Notes: generated from the sequence alone by a model not told the origin. Positions 27,374-36,810 are shown, numbered from the stretch's first letter. The stretch is DNA of 64,000 bases from Chthoniobacteraceae bacterium (GCA_947449735.1 CANFTB010000026.1:1-64000); one strand, 5' to 3'. Numbers and translations are program-made.

Positions 27374-28129
27374 ATGAATCAAAATTACGGAGGCAACCTG
27401 GTGGGCAGCCACTCGCTTGAATCCTTCTCTCGCCATACGTTTGCCCTAACGCCCTATCTTTACTTTCATCTCCGCTTGAAGGCAGGCGAGACGGTGAAGC
27501 TCCCCAAGGAAAAGGGCGTTTACAGTGTCTTTGTGTTCGCCGCCCATGGCGGGGCGTCCGTCAGGTTCGACGCGCTGAGCCATCCAGTGCACGCCCGGGA
27601 GGCCGTTCAGCTTGTCCATCAGAGCGCAGGCGTTACGGCTGAGGGTGGAGACGTTGAACTCCTTGTCGCGGGGGCTCCCGAGGCGGATGCGCAAGCTTCG
27701 GAAACGAGGCATTTCAAGGTGTCCGAGATCAAAAAAGTTTCCAAACCCTGGGGGCATGAGCTGTGGTTTCATGGCGGCCACCCGCAATACGCTTTTAAAG
27801 AAATTTTTGTGAAGGCGGGGACGAAAACCAGCCTGCAGTACCACCGGCACAAGCAGGAAACCAACATCCTTTTTGCAGGCGATGCGGTGTTGCACTACAA
27901 GTCCGATCCCAATGCATCAATCGATGCGCCTTCGCTCGAGAGCATGGCCACGCTGCCTTTGACCCCCGTTTCATCCGTGGATGTCACCCCTTTTGTCCTG
28001 CATCGCCTGGAGGCCGTTACAGACATTCTTTTATACGAGGTCTCCACCCCGTTTCTCGACGATGTGGTGCGTGTCAGCGACGATACGGCCCGGCCCGACG
28101 GACACATTGAAACCGAACATTCGAGCTGA
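27374..28129 (+). CDS. Cupin protein related to sugar-phosphate isomerase/epimerase C-terminal domains
   Basis: A 251-residue protein. The N-terminal 110 residues are beta-rich and could be a degenerate cupin. Residues about 118-240 form a clear cupin resembling the type II phosphomannose isomerase domain: KPWGHELWF, then YAFKEIFVKAG, then a metal-binding-like LQYHRHKQETN, and a second His in FVLHRLEA. Such domains bind a metal and isomerise or bind sugar phosphates. It is first in a three-gene unit, 3 bp before the nucleotidyltransferase-kinase gene, so the products probably act on one metabolite. The exact reaction cannot be assigned. Confidence 0.7.
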   Translation: MNQNYGGNLVGSHSLESFSRHTFALTPYLYFHLRLKAGETVKLPKEKGVYSVFVFAAHGGASVRFDALSHPVHAREAVQLVHQSAGVTAEGGDVELLVAGAPEADAQASETRHFKVSEIKKVSKPWGHELWFHGGHPQYAFKEIFVKAGTKTSLQYHRHKQETNILFAGDAVLHYKSDPNASIDAPSLESMATLPLTPVSSVDVTPFVLHRLEAVTDILLYEVSTPFLDDVVRVSDDTARPDGHIETEHSS

Positions 28130-28132
28130 TTC

Positions 28133-29725
28133 ATGCACGCTCCGACGGTCTGCATTTTAACGGCTGGAAAAGGCACTCGGATGGGGGCGCTTGGGTCCGG
28201 ATTGAACAAGGCTCTGCTTCCTCTCGGGCAGGAGGCTGTGATTTCGCACATCATCGGGCGATTTCCCCCGGAGACGGAGTTTGTGATTGCTGTGGGGTAT
28301 CACGGAGCGCAGGTCAGGGCGTATCTTTCTGCGGCCCACCCCGCCGGGCGCTTTCACTTTGTGGAAGTGGATCGCTACGAGGGGCCGGCCTCCGGCCCGG
28401 GTTATTCCCTTTCGCTCTGTGAGCCGTTTTTGCAGAAGCCGTTTTTCTTTGTCTCGTGCGACACCCTTTGGGAAGGGTACATCCCCTTTGATGCGGACGG
28501 GAACTGGTTTGGAACTGCTGTGGTTCCTCCAGAGGAGGCTCCGAGTTACTGCAATTTTGCCCTAGCGGCCGCCCCGGCGGATTCAGCGCCGCTGATCCTC
28601 GATATTTTCGACAAGACCGCCCCGCCAGCTTGCCGTGCGGAGGCGTTTATCGGCCTCTGTTTCATCCATGATTACGGAGCGTTCTGGCCGTCGCTTAAAA
28701 AAGACATCCTCGTAGGAGGGGAGCACCAGATTTCCAACGGCATTCGCGCTCTTGTGGACAACAAGACGGCGGTGGCCCGAACTTTGGAGTGGACGGATTT
28801 GGGAACCGAGGCGCGTTTTCATCAGGCGGCGGCAAGGTTTCAAGAGTACGACTTCAGCAAGGTGGGTGAATTTCTGTACATTGTGAACGGCAGGGTGGTT
28901 AAGTTTTTTGAAAACGCCTCCATCGTGCAGAAGCGGGTGGCCCGCGCCCGGTTGAATCCTTCTGTCTTTCCTGAGATCACGTTCTGCTCCGGGCAGTTTT
29001 ACGCGTATGATTTCGTGCCCGGGAAAACGCTGTATCAGGAGAATTCGCCCGCGATATTCCGGAAGCTTCTTTCCTGGCTGAAACAAAATCTTTGGAAAGC
29101 CGAGGGGGCGACTCCCGCGGGGTTTGAATCGCATTGCGAGGCGTTCTATCGAGCCAAAACGCTAGAGCGCATTGCTTTTTACCACCAGAAATACCCCGGG
29201 TCCGACGTGTCATCGGTGGTCAACGGGGAGAGCGTGCGGTCTGTTTCCTCGTTGCTTGGCGGGGTGCCCTGGCCTCGGTTGCTGAAGGGGCGCAGCACCT
29301 TCTTTCATGGCGACCTCCAGTTTGACAACATCATCTACGACAGGGCTGGCGACGCCTTTCTGCTTCTGGATTGGCGACAGGACTTTGGGGGCGACATGAA
29401 CTCTGGAGACCAGTATTACGATCTGGCGAAGCTCAACGGTGGGATTTTGCTGGCCTATGATTTTATCAAGAAGGGACTTTTCTCGTATGAAGAGAGCGGT
29501 TCTGACATCACCTTCGACTTTGCCTCGCGCCACCTGGCCGGCGAGTACCGCGGGATTTTGCATGCGTTTGTCCAGGAGCAGGGGCTCGACTGGGAGCGCG
29601 TGAATCTGATGACTGCGCTGATTTTTCTGAACATGGCGCCTCTTCACCACTACCCCTTTGACAAGCTCCTCTATGCTCTGGGAGGTCAGAGTTTGCAGGG
29701 CGCCTTGCATGAATCCGCCCGTTAA
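28133..29725 (+). CDS. Nucleotidyltransferase-kinase fusion protein
   Basis: A 530-residue two-domain protein. Residues 1 to about 235 are a sugar-nucleotidyltransferase-type Rossmann domain with the nucleotide-binding loop ILTAGKGTRMG and the downstream KALLPLG, and VSCDTLW as the metal site. Residues about 245-530 are an aminoglycoside/choline-kinase-like fold: HGDLQFDN starting at H392 holds the catalytic Asp394, and LLLDW carries the metal-binding Asp413. The fusion suggests that one alcohol or sugar is first phosphorylated and then linked to a nucleotide, as LicA and LicC do separately with choline. The substrate is unknown. Its 3' end overlaps the next gene by 17 bp. Confidence 0.8.
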   Translation: MHAPTVCILTAGKGTRMGALGSGLNKALLPLGQEAVISHIIGRFPPETEFVIAVGYHGAQVRAYLSAAHPAGRFHFVEVDRYEGPASGPGYSLSLCEPFLQKPFFFVSCDTLWEGYIPFDADGNWFGTAVVPPEEAPSYCNFALAAAPADSAPLILDIFDKTAPPACRAEAFIGLCFIHDYGAFWPSLKKDILVGGEHQISNGIRALVDNKTAVARTLEWTDLGTEARFHQAAARFQEYDFSKVGEFLYIVNGRVVKFFENASIVQKRVARARLNPSVFPEITFCSGQFYAYDFVPGKTLYQENSPAIFRKLLSWLKQNLWKAEGATPAGFESHCEAFYRAKTLERIAFYHQKYPGSDVSSVVNGESVRSVSSLLGGVPWPRLLKGRSTFFHGDLQFDNIIYDRAGDAFLLLDWRQDFGGDMNSGDQYYDLAKLNGGILLAYDFIKKGLFSYEESGSDITFDFASRHLAGEYRGILHAFVQEQGLDWERVNLMTALIFLNMAPLHHYPFDKLLYALGGQSLQGALHESAR

Positions 29726-30527
29726 CAACCAAACACGGCTCTTCCTTTCGGTTGCCGCTCAACCCGGTAATTTTGGGGCGACTGTTTTTAACGCCCTGTT
29801 TGTGCATTACGGCGTGAACGCCGTCTACATTCCGCGAAAGGCGCCGGGAGCCGCGGTGCTTGCGCGCGCGTTGCGCACATTGGAAGTCGCGGGGTGCTCT
29901 GTCAGCATGCCTCTCAAAAGTGCCATCATCCCGCACTTGGACGACCTCTCTCCGGAGGCCGGGGAGATTCGGTCCGTGAACACAATTTTGAACACTGCGG
30001 GGGTGTTGAAAGGATACAATACCGACTATTCGGGTTGTCTGGAGGTGCTGCGGCAGCGGCCCGTCCATTCGGTTTTGATTTACGGCAGTGGTTCCGTGGT
30101 GAATTCCGTTGTCCGTGCTGCGCAGGCGGCAGGGGTTTCGGAAATCCGGATCGGTGCGCGTAATGTCGCCCGGGCGCGTGCGAAGGCGCGGTTGCTTGGC
30201 GTGCCCGCTCTCGCGGGCAATGAGGCCCGGCAAAAGTCGCTGGAGCGTTTTGAATTACTGATCAACGCGACGCCTTCCGGCGACGCTCCGGAGGATGCGA
30301 TTCGGGAATGGCTGCCGCGCTGCGGCGGCCTTTTTGATCTGAGGGTGCGCGCCGAGACTTCGCCGTTGGAAATGGCCGCGCAGCAACTGGGACACTGGAC
30401 CGTACCCGGCGTTGAGATGGCCAAGTTTCAGCTACAGCGTCAGTTTGAAATTTACGCGGGCATTCTGCCTCCCGTCGAATTGTTGGATTCGGTGATAGCC
30501 GGGAGCTTTATGCGAAGGAATGCGTAG
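29709..30527 (+). CDS. Shikimate/quinate dehydrogenase-like protein with altered substrate site
   Basis: A 272-residue AroE-family dehydrogenase. The conserved lysine is K70 in SMPLKSAI and the paired aspartate is D106 in GYNTDYSG; VNTILN matches the family AVNT segment. A NAD(P)-binding turn follows (YGSGSVVNSVV). The N-terminal shikimate-binding SxS motif, normally HSKSP or HSRSP, reads GNFGATVFN here, so both serines are missing. That points to a different substrate. The ATG at 29709 overlaps the fusion gene by 17 bp and is third in the unit. A start at 29658 would add residues without family support. No other shikimate-pathway gene is near. Confidence 0.8.
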   Translation: MNPPVNNQTRLFLSVAAQPGNFGATVFNALFVHYGVNAVYIPRKAPGAAVLARALRTLEVAGCSVSMPLKSAIIPHLDDLSPEAGEIRSVNTILNTAGVLKGYNTDYSGCLEVLRQRPVHSVLIYGSGSVVNSVVRAAQAAGVSEIRIGARNVARARAKARLLGVPALAGNEARQKSLERFELLINATPSGDAPEDAIREWLPRCGGLFDLRVRAETSPLEMAAQQLGHWTVPGVEMAKFQLQRQFEIYAGILPPVELLDSVIAGSFMRRNA

Positions 30528-30582
30528 CATTTCCTCACGCCTGGGTGTCGGTTTGGGGCGCGGCGGAGTCCGCTAATGCGCG

Positions 30583-31407
30583 CTAGATCCGGAACGGTTC
30601 GCATTCCGGGTGGAATGCGAAGAAGCTGTCGTAGAAGCTTTTGACATACTGCTGCATGGACCAGCGGCTGTTGAATCCGTATTTGTTGCGCATCCAGCGG
30701 CGGCCTTCCTCCACGTAGAGCTTGAGGTTTAGTTCGTACTCTTCGGTTTTAATTACGTCGGCTCTGTCCAGGAGGTGCGTTTCGTTTTCGCCCGCCCAGA
30801 TGTCCCGTGTGATGGCCGCGGCCCAGTCGTTGGCGTAGGCTTTGGCAATGAGTTCGCTCTCCGAGCCGTAGCCGCGGAAGTTGGTGCCGTCAAAAACGAA
30901 GCCCATCGCATCCGGCGTCTCAGGATTAAAGATGGACTCGATGAAGTTGCGCCGCAGCAGGAGGGCGTTGTTGTGGATGAACCAGAAGTAGCGGATGGAA
31001 TGTTCCTGAAGGAGCAGCCTTTCCCCCCAGCGAGGAGCGCAGGGGGAGAGGATGCCGACCCGGGGATGGGCGTCGAGCAGGGCGGCGAGGGGGGCGACGC
31101 TGGGGCTCTCCTGCAATTCGGTGTCGTTGGTAAGGAGAAAGAAGGCGTCGTACTGTTCAAACCTGCCCTCTTTCCAAAGTTGGCTGAGGCCGTAGTTCAT
31201 GCCTCTCGAGTAGCGCAGTCCCAGGCTGCGAGCCTCGGGCCACGTCGCGTGCCAGGTTGCGTGCTTTGAGAGGCGATTGTCGTCGGAACCCGCCTCGACA
31301 ACGTAGACGTCCGTGCAGTCACCGTCCTGACGCTGCAAATGTTCGCACAACCGGTCTGTAACCTCCGGCAGGTTGCGGTTGAGGACGATCGTGGCGACGC
31401 GTTTCAT
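30583..31407 (-). CDS. GT2-like glycosyltransferase
   Basis: A 274-residue protein with a GT-A Rossmann start (VATIVLNRNLPEV) and the acidic nucleotide-sugar site in FFLLTNDTEL. HNNALLLRRNF and a C-terminal aromatic region follow, with no predicted membrane helix, so it probably acts at the inner face of the membrane. It is the last gene of a minus-strand run starting at 36810 and overlaps the GatZ-like gene by 4 bp. The donor and acceptor sugars cannot be predicted. Confidence 0.75.
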   Translation of the reverse strand: MKRVATIVLNRNLPEVTDRLCEHLQRQDGDCTDVYVVEAGSDDNRLSKHATWHATWPEARSLGLRYSRGMNYGLSQLWKEGRFEQYDAFFLLTNDTELQESPSVAPLAALLDAHPRVGILSPCAPRWGERLLLQEHSIRYFWFIHNNALLLRRNFIESIFNPETPDAMGFVFDGTNFRGYGSESELIAKAYANDWAAAITRDIWAGENETHLLDRADVIKTEEYELNLKLYVEEGRRWMRNKYGFNSRWSMQQYVKSFYDSFFAFHPECEPFRI

Positions 31408-32573
31408 TTGAGTTTCTCCAGTCGGAAATGCCGCATGTACCTGCGAATCGTGGTTTTCACCGCGTCTTTGAGCACACTGTCCAGAGAGATGCCTTTTGTT
31501 TCGAGCGTGCGGGAAGCCTCGTTTTTGATTTCAACGCACTCGGGCGCCGCAAAAACGTAGTGGCCTGCTATAATGCCGCGGTCCCTGTCAGAAGCCTTGG
31601 TGTCCGGCAGCATCCACTTGTCCCATTTGCGTGACTCAAAGGAGAGGCGCAGGAATCGTTCGCTCAGCGAGTGGAGGCCGTTGGATTCAAGGCAGTCCAC
31701 GAGCGCCCGTGTCTCGGCCACCCCGAATTCGGGCGCCACGTTTGCGGCGTGGATTCCCAGACGGGGGTGCCATTGCAGGCCCTCGTCGGAGAGGTAATCC
31801 GTGTTGTGTGCCTTCATGAAAATCTGATGGCTGTTGCAGATTTCGATCATCTTGGGCAGCTGGATTTCGGCTGGAATTTCATTGGCCACGCGCACGGGGC
31901 TGTCGAAAGAACCCACGTTCCGTGTTTCCATGACGCGCGTTCCTGCTTGGATGACGACGAAGGAAGGAGAGGGAAGGCGGTTTTTGGAACAGAATGTCTG
32001 AACGGCGTTGAGCGTGTAGGAGAGCTCTTCCTGCGAGTTCGTGCTGCCGCTTTGTTCCTCTGTTCCAATCTCAAAAATCACCTCCTGACGCAGGGATTGG
32101 GCCTCGCGCCAGCAATACTCGTACAGCTCAAACACCCGCTCCAGAACCTCGTCGATGTCGGGCTTGCTGTGGATGTCGACGCTCGGATCGATGTGCAATA
32201 TCTGAAAGCCGGACTGGAGGTCTGCGAGGTAGGATGATTTGGCGGACTCCATGGCTCTGCGCAGCCCGAGTCCCGCCTCTTTCTCCGAAGTGTTTTGCCA
32301 TGGACCTCCATGGTCGCGAGCGAGTAGGACTTTTCCCTTTTTATCACGCTCGATTACGTATTGGGCGAACTGCTCTGTGGTCCAGTGGTTGACATAACCG
32401 CCGCCGAACTCCTCTCCATCGATTTGGCGGCGGCTTGCGATCAGGATGAGCGGAGCCTCGTGTTCGTTGGCGAGTTCAATAGCTGCATCGACGCAGTGAA
32501 CGCTCATCGGACCCACCCCCAACAGGGTGCAGCGCCGTTTCCGAAGAAAAGACTCCAGTTTTTGGTGGATCAT
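31404..32573 (-). CDS. GatZ/KbaZ-like (tagatose-bisphosphate aldolase subunit family) protein
   Basis: A 389-residue protein whose start (TLLGVGPMSVHCVDAAIELA, then APLILIASRRQID and EFGGGYVNHW) follows the pattern of GatZ/KbaZ, which stabilise class II tagatose-1,6-bisphosphate aldolases. Later segments (LLARDHGGPW, LHIDPSVD, FEIGTEEQSG) fit the TIM-barrel of this family. No catalytic GatY/KbaY partner is present. In a glycan locus it may act alone as an aldolase or isomerase on an unusual sugar phosphate; this is inference. It overlaps the downstream GT2 gene by 4 bp and follows a 181-bp gap after the previous gene. Confidence 0.7.
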   Translation of the reverse strand: MIHQKLESFLRKRRCTLLGVGPMSVHCVDAAIELANEHEAPLILIASRRQIDGEEFGGGYVNHWTTEQFAQYVIERDKKGKVLLARDHGGPWQNTSEKEAGLGLRRAMESAKSSYLADLQSGFQILHIDPSVDIHSKPDIDEVLERVFELYEYCWREAQSLRQEVIFEIGTEEQSGSTNSQEELSYTLNAVQTFCSKNRLPSPSFVVIQAGTRVMETRNVGSFDSPVRVANEIPAEIQLPKMIEICNSHQIFMKAHNTDYLSDEGLQWHPRLGIHAANVAPEFGVAETRALVDCLESNGLHSLSERFLRLSFESRKWDKWMLPDTKASDRDRGIIAGHYVFAAPECVEIKNEASRTLETKGISLDSVLKDAVKTTIRRYMRHFRLEKLK

Positions 32574-32754
32574 ATGCGTTTTTACCCATGATCCCGTTTT
32601 TGGTGCGGAATCTGGAGGGAGGAGGTGAGTTAAGCCTCAAATCTAGCCCTAAAGATCACAAATGGAAAAGTTCCAAACGTAATTCGGACAGGTTTGGATC
32701 GGTTTTCATTTCCCGTTCTCGGGATTCTGGACTTTTTCGTTGTTTGCGGAGGAA

Positions 32755-33591
32755 TCAGTTTTTTTGGGCGTCTACTGGGGAGCGAGAGACCGCAAACACG
32801 GGGTCGAAAGCGGGATCGTTTGGATCAAACAAGTGCGCGCCCCTTTTGCCGGCCATCTTGCGGAAGACGAACCCTACGAGCATGAGGATGAGCGTCCAGG
32901 AGTAGCGGACCACCCTGACGCTGCTTCCGACGTTGGAATCTTTCCAGCGCAGCGGGATCTCGCGAATTTTTAGGTCGGGGAGGCTGTAAATGAGGATGTT
33001 TAACTGGGGGTGGAAATGGAGTCCGCTGGTGATTTGAAAAAACGGAATGCGTTTGAGAACGCTGATGCGGGTCATCGCTACGGCCGCGCCTCCATCGGAA
33101 ATGCGCAAGCCAGTGGTAACGCGGGTCAGCAGGTTGAAGAAGAGGTTCCCCAAAACGCGCGAGGTGCTGTACCCGCTCACGTCGCTTTGAGCCTCAAACC
33201 TGGAGGCGATGATCATGTCGGAATCGGGGTGCTCCTGCCTGGCGCGCTTGAAGTTTTGGAGGATGGTGTTGGAGTCCCCCTGGTCATCGCTGTGGAGGAC
33301 AATGACCCAGTCGAAGTCGTTTTCGACAAAGTATCGGAATCCAATTTTGAGGCTGCCGCCGTAGTTGTAATCCCTGCTGTTCTGGATGACCGTCAGTTTG
33401 CCAGAATAGGCTGCGGAGCGCTTGGACTGCTTGTCGAGCAGGGTCTGGGCCGTGCCATCGGCGCTGTGATTGTCGATGCACAGTATTTCCGTAATATCCT
33501 CCAGCAGTGCGGGGTCTAGTGAATCGAGCAGCCCGCTGATGTTTGCGGCGACATTCCGGCACGGGATGAGGAGACCGGTTTTCTCGTGCAT
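32755..33591 (-). CDS. GT2 glycosyltransferase (dolichyl-phosphate mannosyltransferase-like)
   Basis: A 278-residue GT-A enzyme. It begins TGLLIPCRNVAANISG, carries the acidic motif VLHSDDQGDS and an ISDGGAA segment, and has one hydrophobic stretch near residue 235-250 (LILMLVGFVF) that probably anchors it. Enzymes of this type move a sugar from a nucleotide to polyprenyl phosphate or directly onto a lipid-linked glycan. It lies 37 bp downstream of a methyltransferase gene on the same strand. Confidence 0.8.
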   Translation of the reverse strand: MHEKTGLLIPCRNVAANISGLLDSLDPALLEDITEILCIDNHSADGTAQTLLDKQSKRSAAYSGKLTVIQNSRDYNYGGSLKIGFRYFVENDFDWVIVLHSDDQGDSNTILQNFKRARQEHPDSDMIIASRFEAQSDVSGYSTSRVLGNLFFNLLTRVTTGLRISDGGAAVAMTRISVLKRIPFFQITSGLHFHPQLNILIYSLPDLKIREIPLRWKDSNVGSSVRVVRYSWTLILMLVGFVFRKMAGKRGAHLFDPNDPAFDPVFAVSRSPVDAQKN

Positions 33592-33628
33592 GCTGGGGAA
33601 GGGGAGAAAGGTGGGGATGGCCCTGGGT

Positions 33629-34762
33629 CTATTCTACGAACTCAACGTTCGGGTTGATGTTCTTGAGAATGTCATCCTTGATCTCCTGGTTGTAAAAACC
33701 TGTCTTGAGGACGACGAGGGGGTTGGCTTCTTCGGCCAGGATGCGGGGGGAGTTTACCGCGAAGGCGGTGCCAAACAGGCGCTTGCCGATTTTGCCGGGG
33801 CCATTGTCCAGAATAGAGACGACTTTGGAGACGTCCAGGCCGTGGGCGATCAGGTATTGTGAGAATATATGGGCTCCAAAGAGGAAAACTTTTTTTTGGG
33901 TGCCTGCCAGCTTCTGATTGAGGTCCGCAATAAGTTTGTCGTGGTAGCCGACGAAGGCCGTGTAGAGGCGTTTGTTGCGTTCGTAAAGGTCAGGGCAGGG
34001 AGTTTTCGGAAGGCCTCCCACGTGTTCCGCAGCGTAGAAAGTGCTGTGGTCGCCGAAGTTTCGTTTTGCGCGGAGGACGAACCCGTTTTCAGAGAGCAGC
34101 CAGAGAATGTACTCCTCTGAGAGAAACACAGTATGTTCGAAGTTGAGGCAGTTGGTGAAGCATGCCTCAAGGAAGCGGAGCAGGTTGGGAACGGAGAATA
34201 CCATCAGCTTCCCCACGGGTACGAACTGCCGGAGATGCTGCATGAACTCCGCAGGATGGTAGACATGCTCAAACACGTGGGAGTGCACGACGACATCCAG
34301 GGGTTTGTCGTAGCGGAAACGGTCGTCAAAAAAGCCTCGGATCACCTCCGCCGGTGAGCCTTCCACGAGCTGGGGATTGGGTTCCAGAATGGTCCAGTGC
34401 GCATTGGACCGCAGGTCGGCGTACTCCTTGCAAAGAATGCCATGGGCGCCCCCGATTTCGAAAACACGGTCGAAGGGGCCCACCTCGTGCAAAAACGCGG
34501 CGAACTCGCGGTGGTGTGCTGCCCATATTGCCCCGTAAGATTCGTTGTGCTGGGCCGCATACAGGACATCGAGAGGAAGCAGGGGGTTGAGTTGGAGGCT
34601 GCCTGTGTTCCGGTTGATCCACCACCGCATCGGAGCGAACTGGTCCGTGGAAGGATCCGACTCGGTGCACCCCATGAAAACGGGAAAGCGCTCGATTTCA
34701 AACAGAAGCTCCATGTCCGGATCCTGGGTGAAAACGCAGCTGTCGCGGGGGATTAAATTCAT
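33629..34762 (-). CDS. SAM-dependent methyltransferase of the sugar C-methyltransferase type
   Basis: A 377-residue protein. A class I SAM-binding motif is at VFEIGGAHGILCKEY, with a post-motif HSHVFEHVYHP. The C-terminal 90 residues (KKVFLFGAHIFSQYLI, then SILDNGPGKIGKRLFG) form the second Rossmann-like domain seen in NDP-sugar C-methyltransferases such as TylCIII. The N-terminal zinc-binding domain usual in that group is not obvious, although two cysteines (C9, C32) are present. Its ATG overlaps the stop of the upstream membrane-protein gene by 4 bp. A role in making a C-methylated sugar for the locus is likely but unproven. Confidence 0.8.
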   Translation of the reverse strand: MNLIPRDSCVFTQDPDMELLFEIERFPVFMGCTESDPSTDQFAPMRWWINRNTGSLQLNPLLPLDVLYAAQHNESYGAIWAAHHREFAAFLHEVGPFDRVFEIGGAHGILCKEYADLRSNAHWTILEPNPQLVEGSPAEVIRGFFDDRFRYDKPLDVVVHSHVFEHVYHPAEFMQHLRQFVPVGKLMVFSVPNLLRFLEACFTNCLNFEHTVFLSEEYILWLLSENGFVLRAKRNFGDHSTFYAAEHVGGLPKTPCPDLYERNKRLYTAFVGYHDKLIADLNQKLAGTQKKVFLFGAHIFSQYLIAHGLDVSKVVSILDNGPGKIGKRLFGTAFAVNSPRILAEEANPLVVLKTGFYNQEIKDDILKNINPNVEFVE

Positions 34763-36810
34763 GGTTTGGAGGAGAAAAACTTTGTGACGTAGCCGAAATT
34801 GGCGGCCATTTGGGGGATGGTTTTGTGGCAGATCAGGCCGCTCAGGGCCCAGAATAGGAACAGGGCTGAGAGCATCCGCTGGACTGCGACTGAAGCCAAA
34901 TCTTTCGCTCTTAAAACAAAAAGTAAAATAATTCCCACAAACGGCACTTCAATCAGCCGGTATTTAATCCAGGGCAGGACGGCGTCGTAGACGAAGTCCA
35001 CGTAGAAAAAAGCCAGGCATAGGGTTCCCGCGAAAAACAGAAGCAGTTGCAACTGCAGCAGGTTTGCGCCTGAGACCAAGGGGCCGTCTGCCGTTTTGAT
35101 CCATGTGAGGGCAAGAATCACACCACCAACCATGAGCAGGCCGTAATAAGCGAGAAAGTTAGCGGCGGAGGTTGCGTGCTGGGAGGGACTTCGATTGCCG
35201 AAGAACCGGAAGTACAACTTTGGGGAATGGATGTTTGCCACGGAAGCGGCCCTGCTGACGGGGGGCTGTCTGTAGGCGCCGGGAACGAGTGCCTCTGGCG
35301 TCGCTGAGCGCACCGAGGCGATGCAGCTTGGGGAGGTGATGTTTCCGAACAGGCAGAGCGAAAGCACCAGCCCCGCCAGCAGGGCGCCGCAGCTCCAGAG
35401 GTTGCTGGGGGGCATTCCTTGCGTGGGAACGGCGGGGATGTCAGCAGTTTTGGCCTTTGATTTGGATTTTGCCTTTGGATTGGCTTCTGGGGATGCCTCG
35501 GGCGATTCGAAGGAAAGTTTGGGGCGTACCAGCACGCAGAGCACCGGAAGGAGGCCCGCGACCAACAGAAATTTTCCATGGAAATACATGGAGTCCGGAC
35601 CGGTCAGGTACGTGGACAAAACGGCAGTCAGGCAGACGAGCGAAGTCAGGGCGACCAGAACGCGCCATGCCGGCTTGGGAACCCTGAGGTAGGGCACGAA
35701 ATGCCAGAAAAACGCGAGCCCCATCACCCCCACGCCGAAGAGAGAATTTTGAATACTGGTGGCGCCAAGTCCCATTCCAAGGAGGGCGGCGCCGGGAATG
35801 CTGACCGGGGGAACGGCCCGTCGGAAAAACAAGCCGAGCATCAAAAAGGGGATCAGAACGCCGATCATTCGGCCGATGTGCCAGGCGTCAATGACAGGCA
35901 GCATGCAGGCGGTCAGTTCGATAAATTTGAAGGGGTTTGGAAGCAGGCCTGAAAAAACAATAGCAAGCGCGGCTGTCAGTGGCAGCCAGCGGCTTTTCGG
36001 AGCGGATCCCGGTTGGTTGAGAACGAGGTATATCCCGCAGCCCAAGGCTACTTTTCCGATGGAGGCGAGCCACCAGAATGGAACAATCGGAAGGGATTTG
36101 CCCCAAGGGATAAAGTTTAGAGGGTAGGCGTAAGTGAATTCGTCGTATTGCTGGTCGAAAACGGGAAAGAACCGGATGGCTTCTGCCTGCGAGATCAGCT
36201 TCGCAATCAAGGGCAGGAAAATATTACCCGTGGAATCGGAAACCATGAAAATCCGCCCGCCCTGGACGTGCAGCAAAAGCGAGAAAAGATACACCCCGAG
36301 GAGCGCAAGGAGGCTTTTCCAGCGATTTTTGAGGAAATCAGTGCGGCTTGAAATCTGAGCCCTGAACAGGGTTTTGATCGAAGGCCAATAAAAGGCAAAA
36401 GTGAGCAGAATCAGGGAGGCCAGGCACGCGTATGGACCGATAGGGTGGGGGAGGAACAGAGTCAGCAGACGGTTGACCCCTGTGACGGTGAGATAACCGG
36501 GGAGGAATCCGGCGCAAAGTTTGATCGCCAGGGGAGCATCGCTTGAATCCATCCATGGCTTGGCGATCCGGTAGCCAAGGAGGTGCGTCAGGGCGAAATA
36601 CAGGGTCAGAATCAACGTGAATCCGAATCCCCAACGCCCTCCGCTGAAGGGCTCGAATTTCACGGAATCCCAGTTGTCTCCATAGATTCCTCCGGGCGCC
36701 CAAAATGCCGCGTCTGCAGCTGTTGGGATCTGATCCTGTGAGGCCATGATCGCAAGGGAGGCAACCCCCGCCGCTAGAGCCAGCCACCCCCATTTGTCTG
36801 ATTTACTCAT
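34759..36810 (-). CDS. Large multi-spanning membrane protein, probable glycan transfer function
   Basis: A membrane protein of 683 residues with more than ten hydrophobic segments, for example WGWLALAAGVASLAIMA, LILTLYFALTHLLGY and LLVAGLLPVLCVLV. A hydrophilic stretch near residue 455-480 is rich in Lys, Pro and Ala. I do not recognise a specific family. Its size and position among glycosyltransferases suggest a GT-C-like lipid-linked-sugar transferase or a glycan polymerase. The ATG at 36810 (MSKSDKWGW) is chosen since the 14 residues from the alternative upstream start are charged and unlike a membrane-protein N-terminus. First gene of a five-gene minus-strand run. Confidence 0.75.
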   Translation of the reverse strand: MSKSDKWGWLALAAGVASLAIMASQDQIPTAADAAFWAPGGIYGDNWDSVKFEPFSGGRWGFGFTLILTLYFALTHLLGYRIAKPWMDSSDAPLAIKLCAGFLPGYLTVTGVNRLLTLFLPHPIGPYACLASLILLTFAFYWPSIKTLFRAQISSRTDFLKNRWKSLLALLGVYLFSLLLHVQGGRIFMVSDSTGNIFLPLIAKLISQAEAIRFFPVFDQQYDEFTYAYPLNFIPWGKSLPIVPFWWLASIGKVALGCGIYLVLNQPGSAPKSRWLPLTAALAIVFSGLLPNPFKFIELTACMLPVIDAWHIGRMIGVLIPFLMLGLFFRRAVPPVSIPGAALLGMGLGATSIQNSLFGVGVMGLAFFWHFVPYLRVPKPAWRVLVALTSLVCLTAVLSTYLTGPDSMYFHGKFLLVAGLLPVLCVLVRPKLSFESPEASPEANPKAKSKSKAKTADIPAVPTQGMPPSNLWSCGALLAGLVLSLCLFGNITSPSCIASVRSATPEALVPGAYRQPPVSRAASVANIHSPKLYFRFFGNRSPSQHATSAANFLAYYGLLMVGGVILALTWIKTADGPLVSGANLLQLQLLLFFAGTLCLAFFYVDFVYDAVLPWIKYRLIEVPFVGIILLFVLRAKDLASVAVQRMLSALFLFWALSGLICHKTIPQMAANFGYVTKFFSSKP

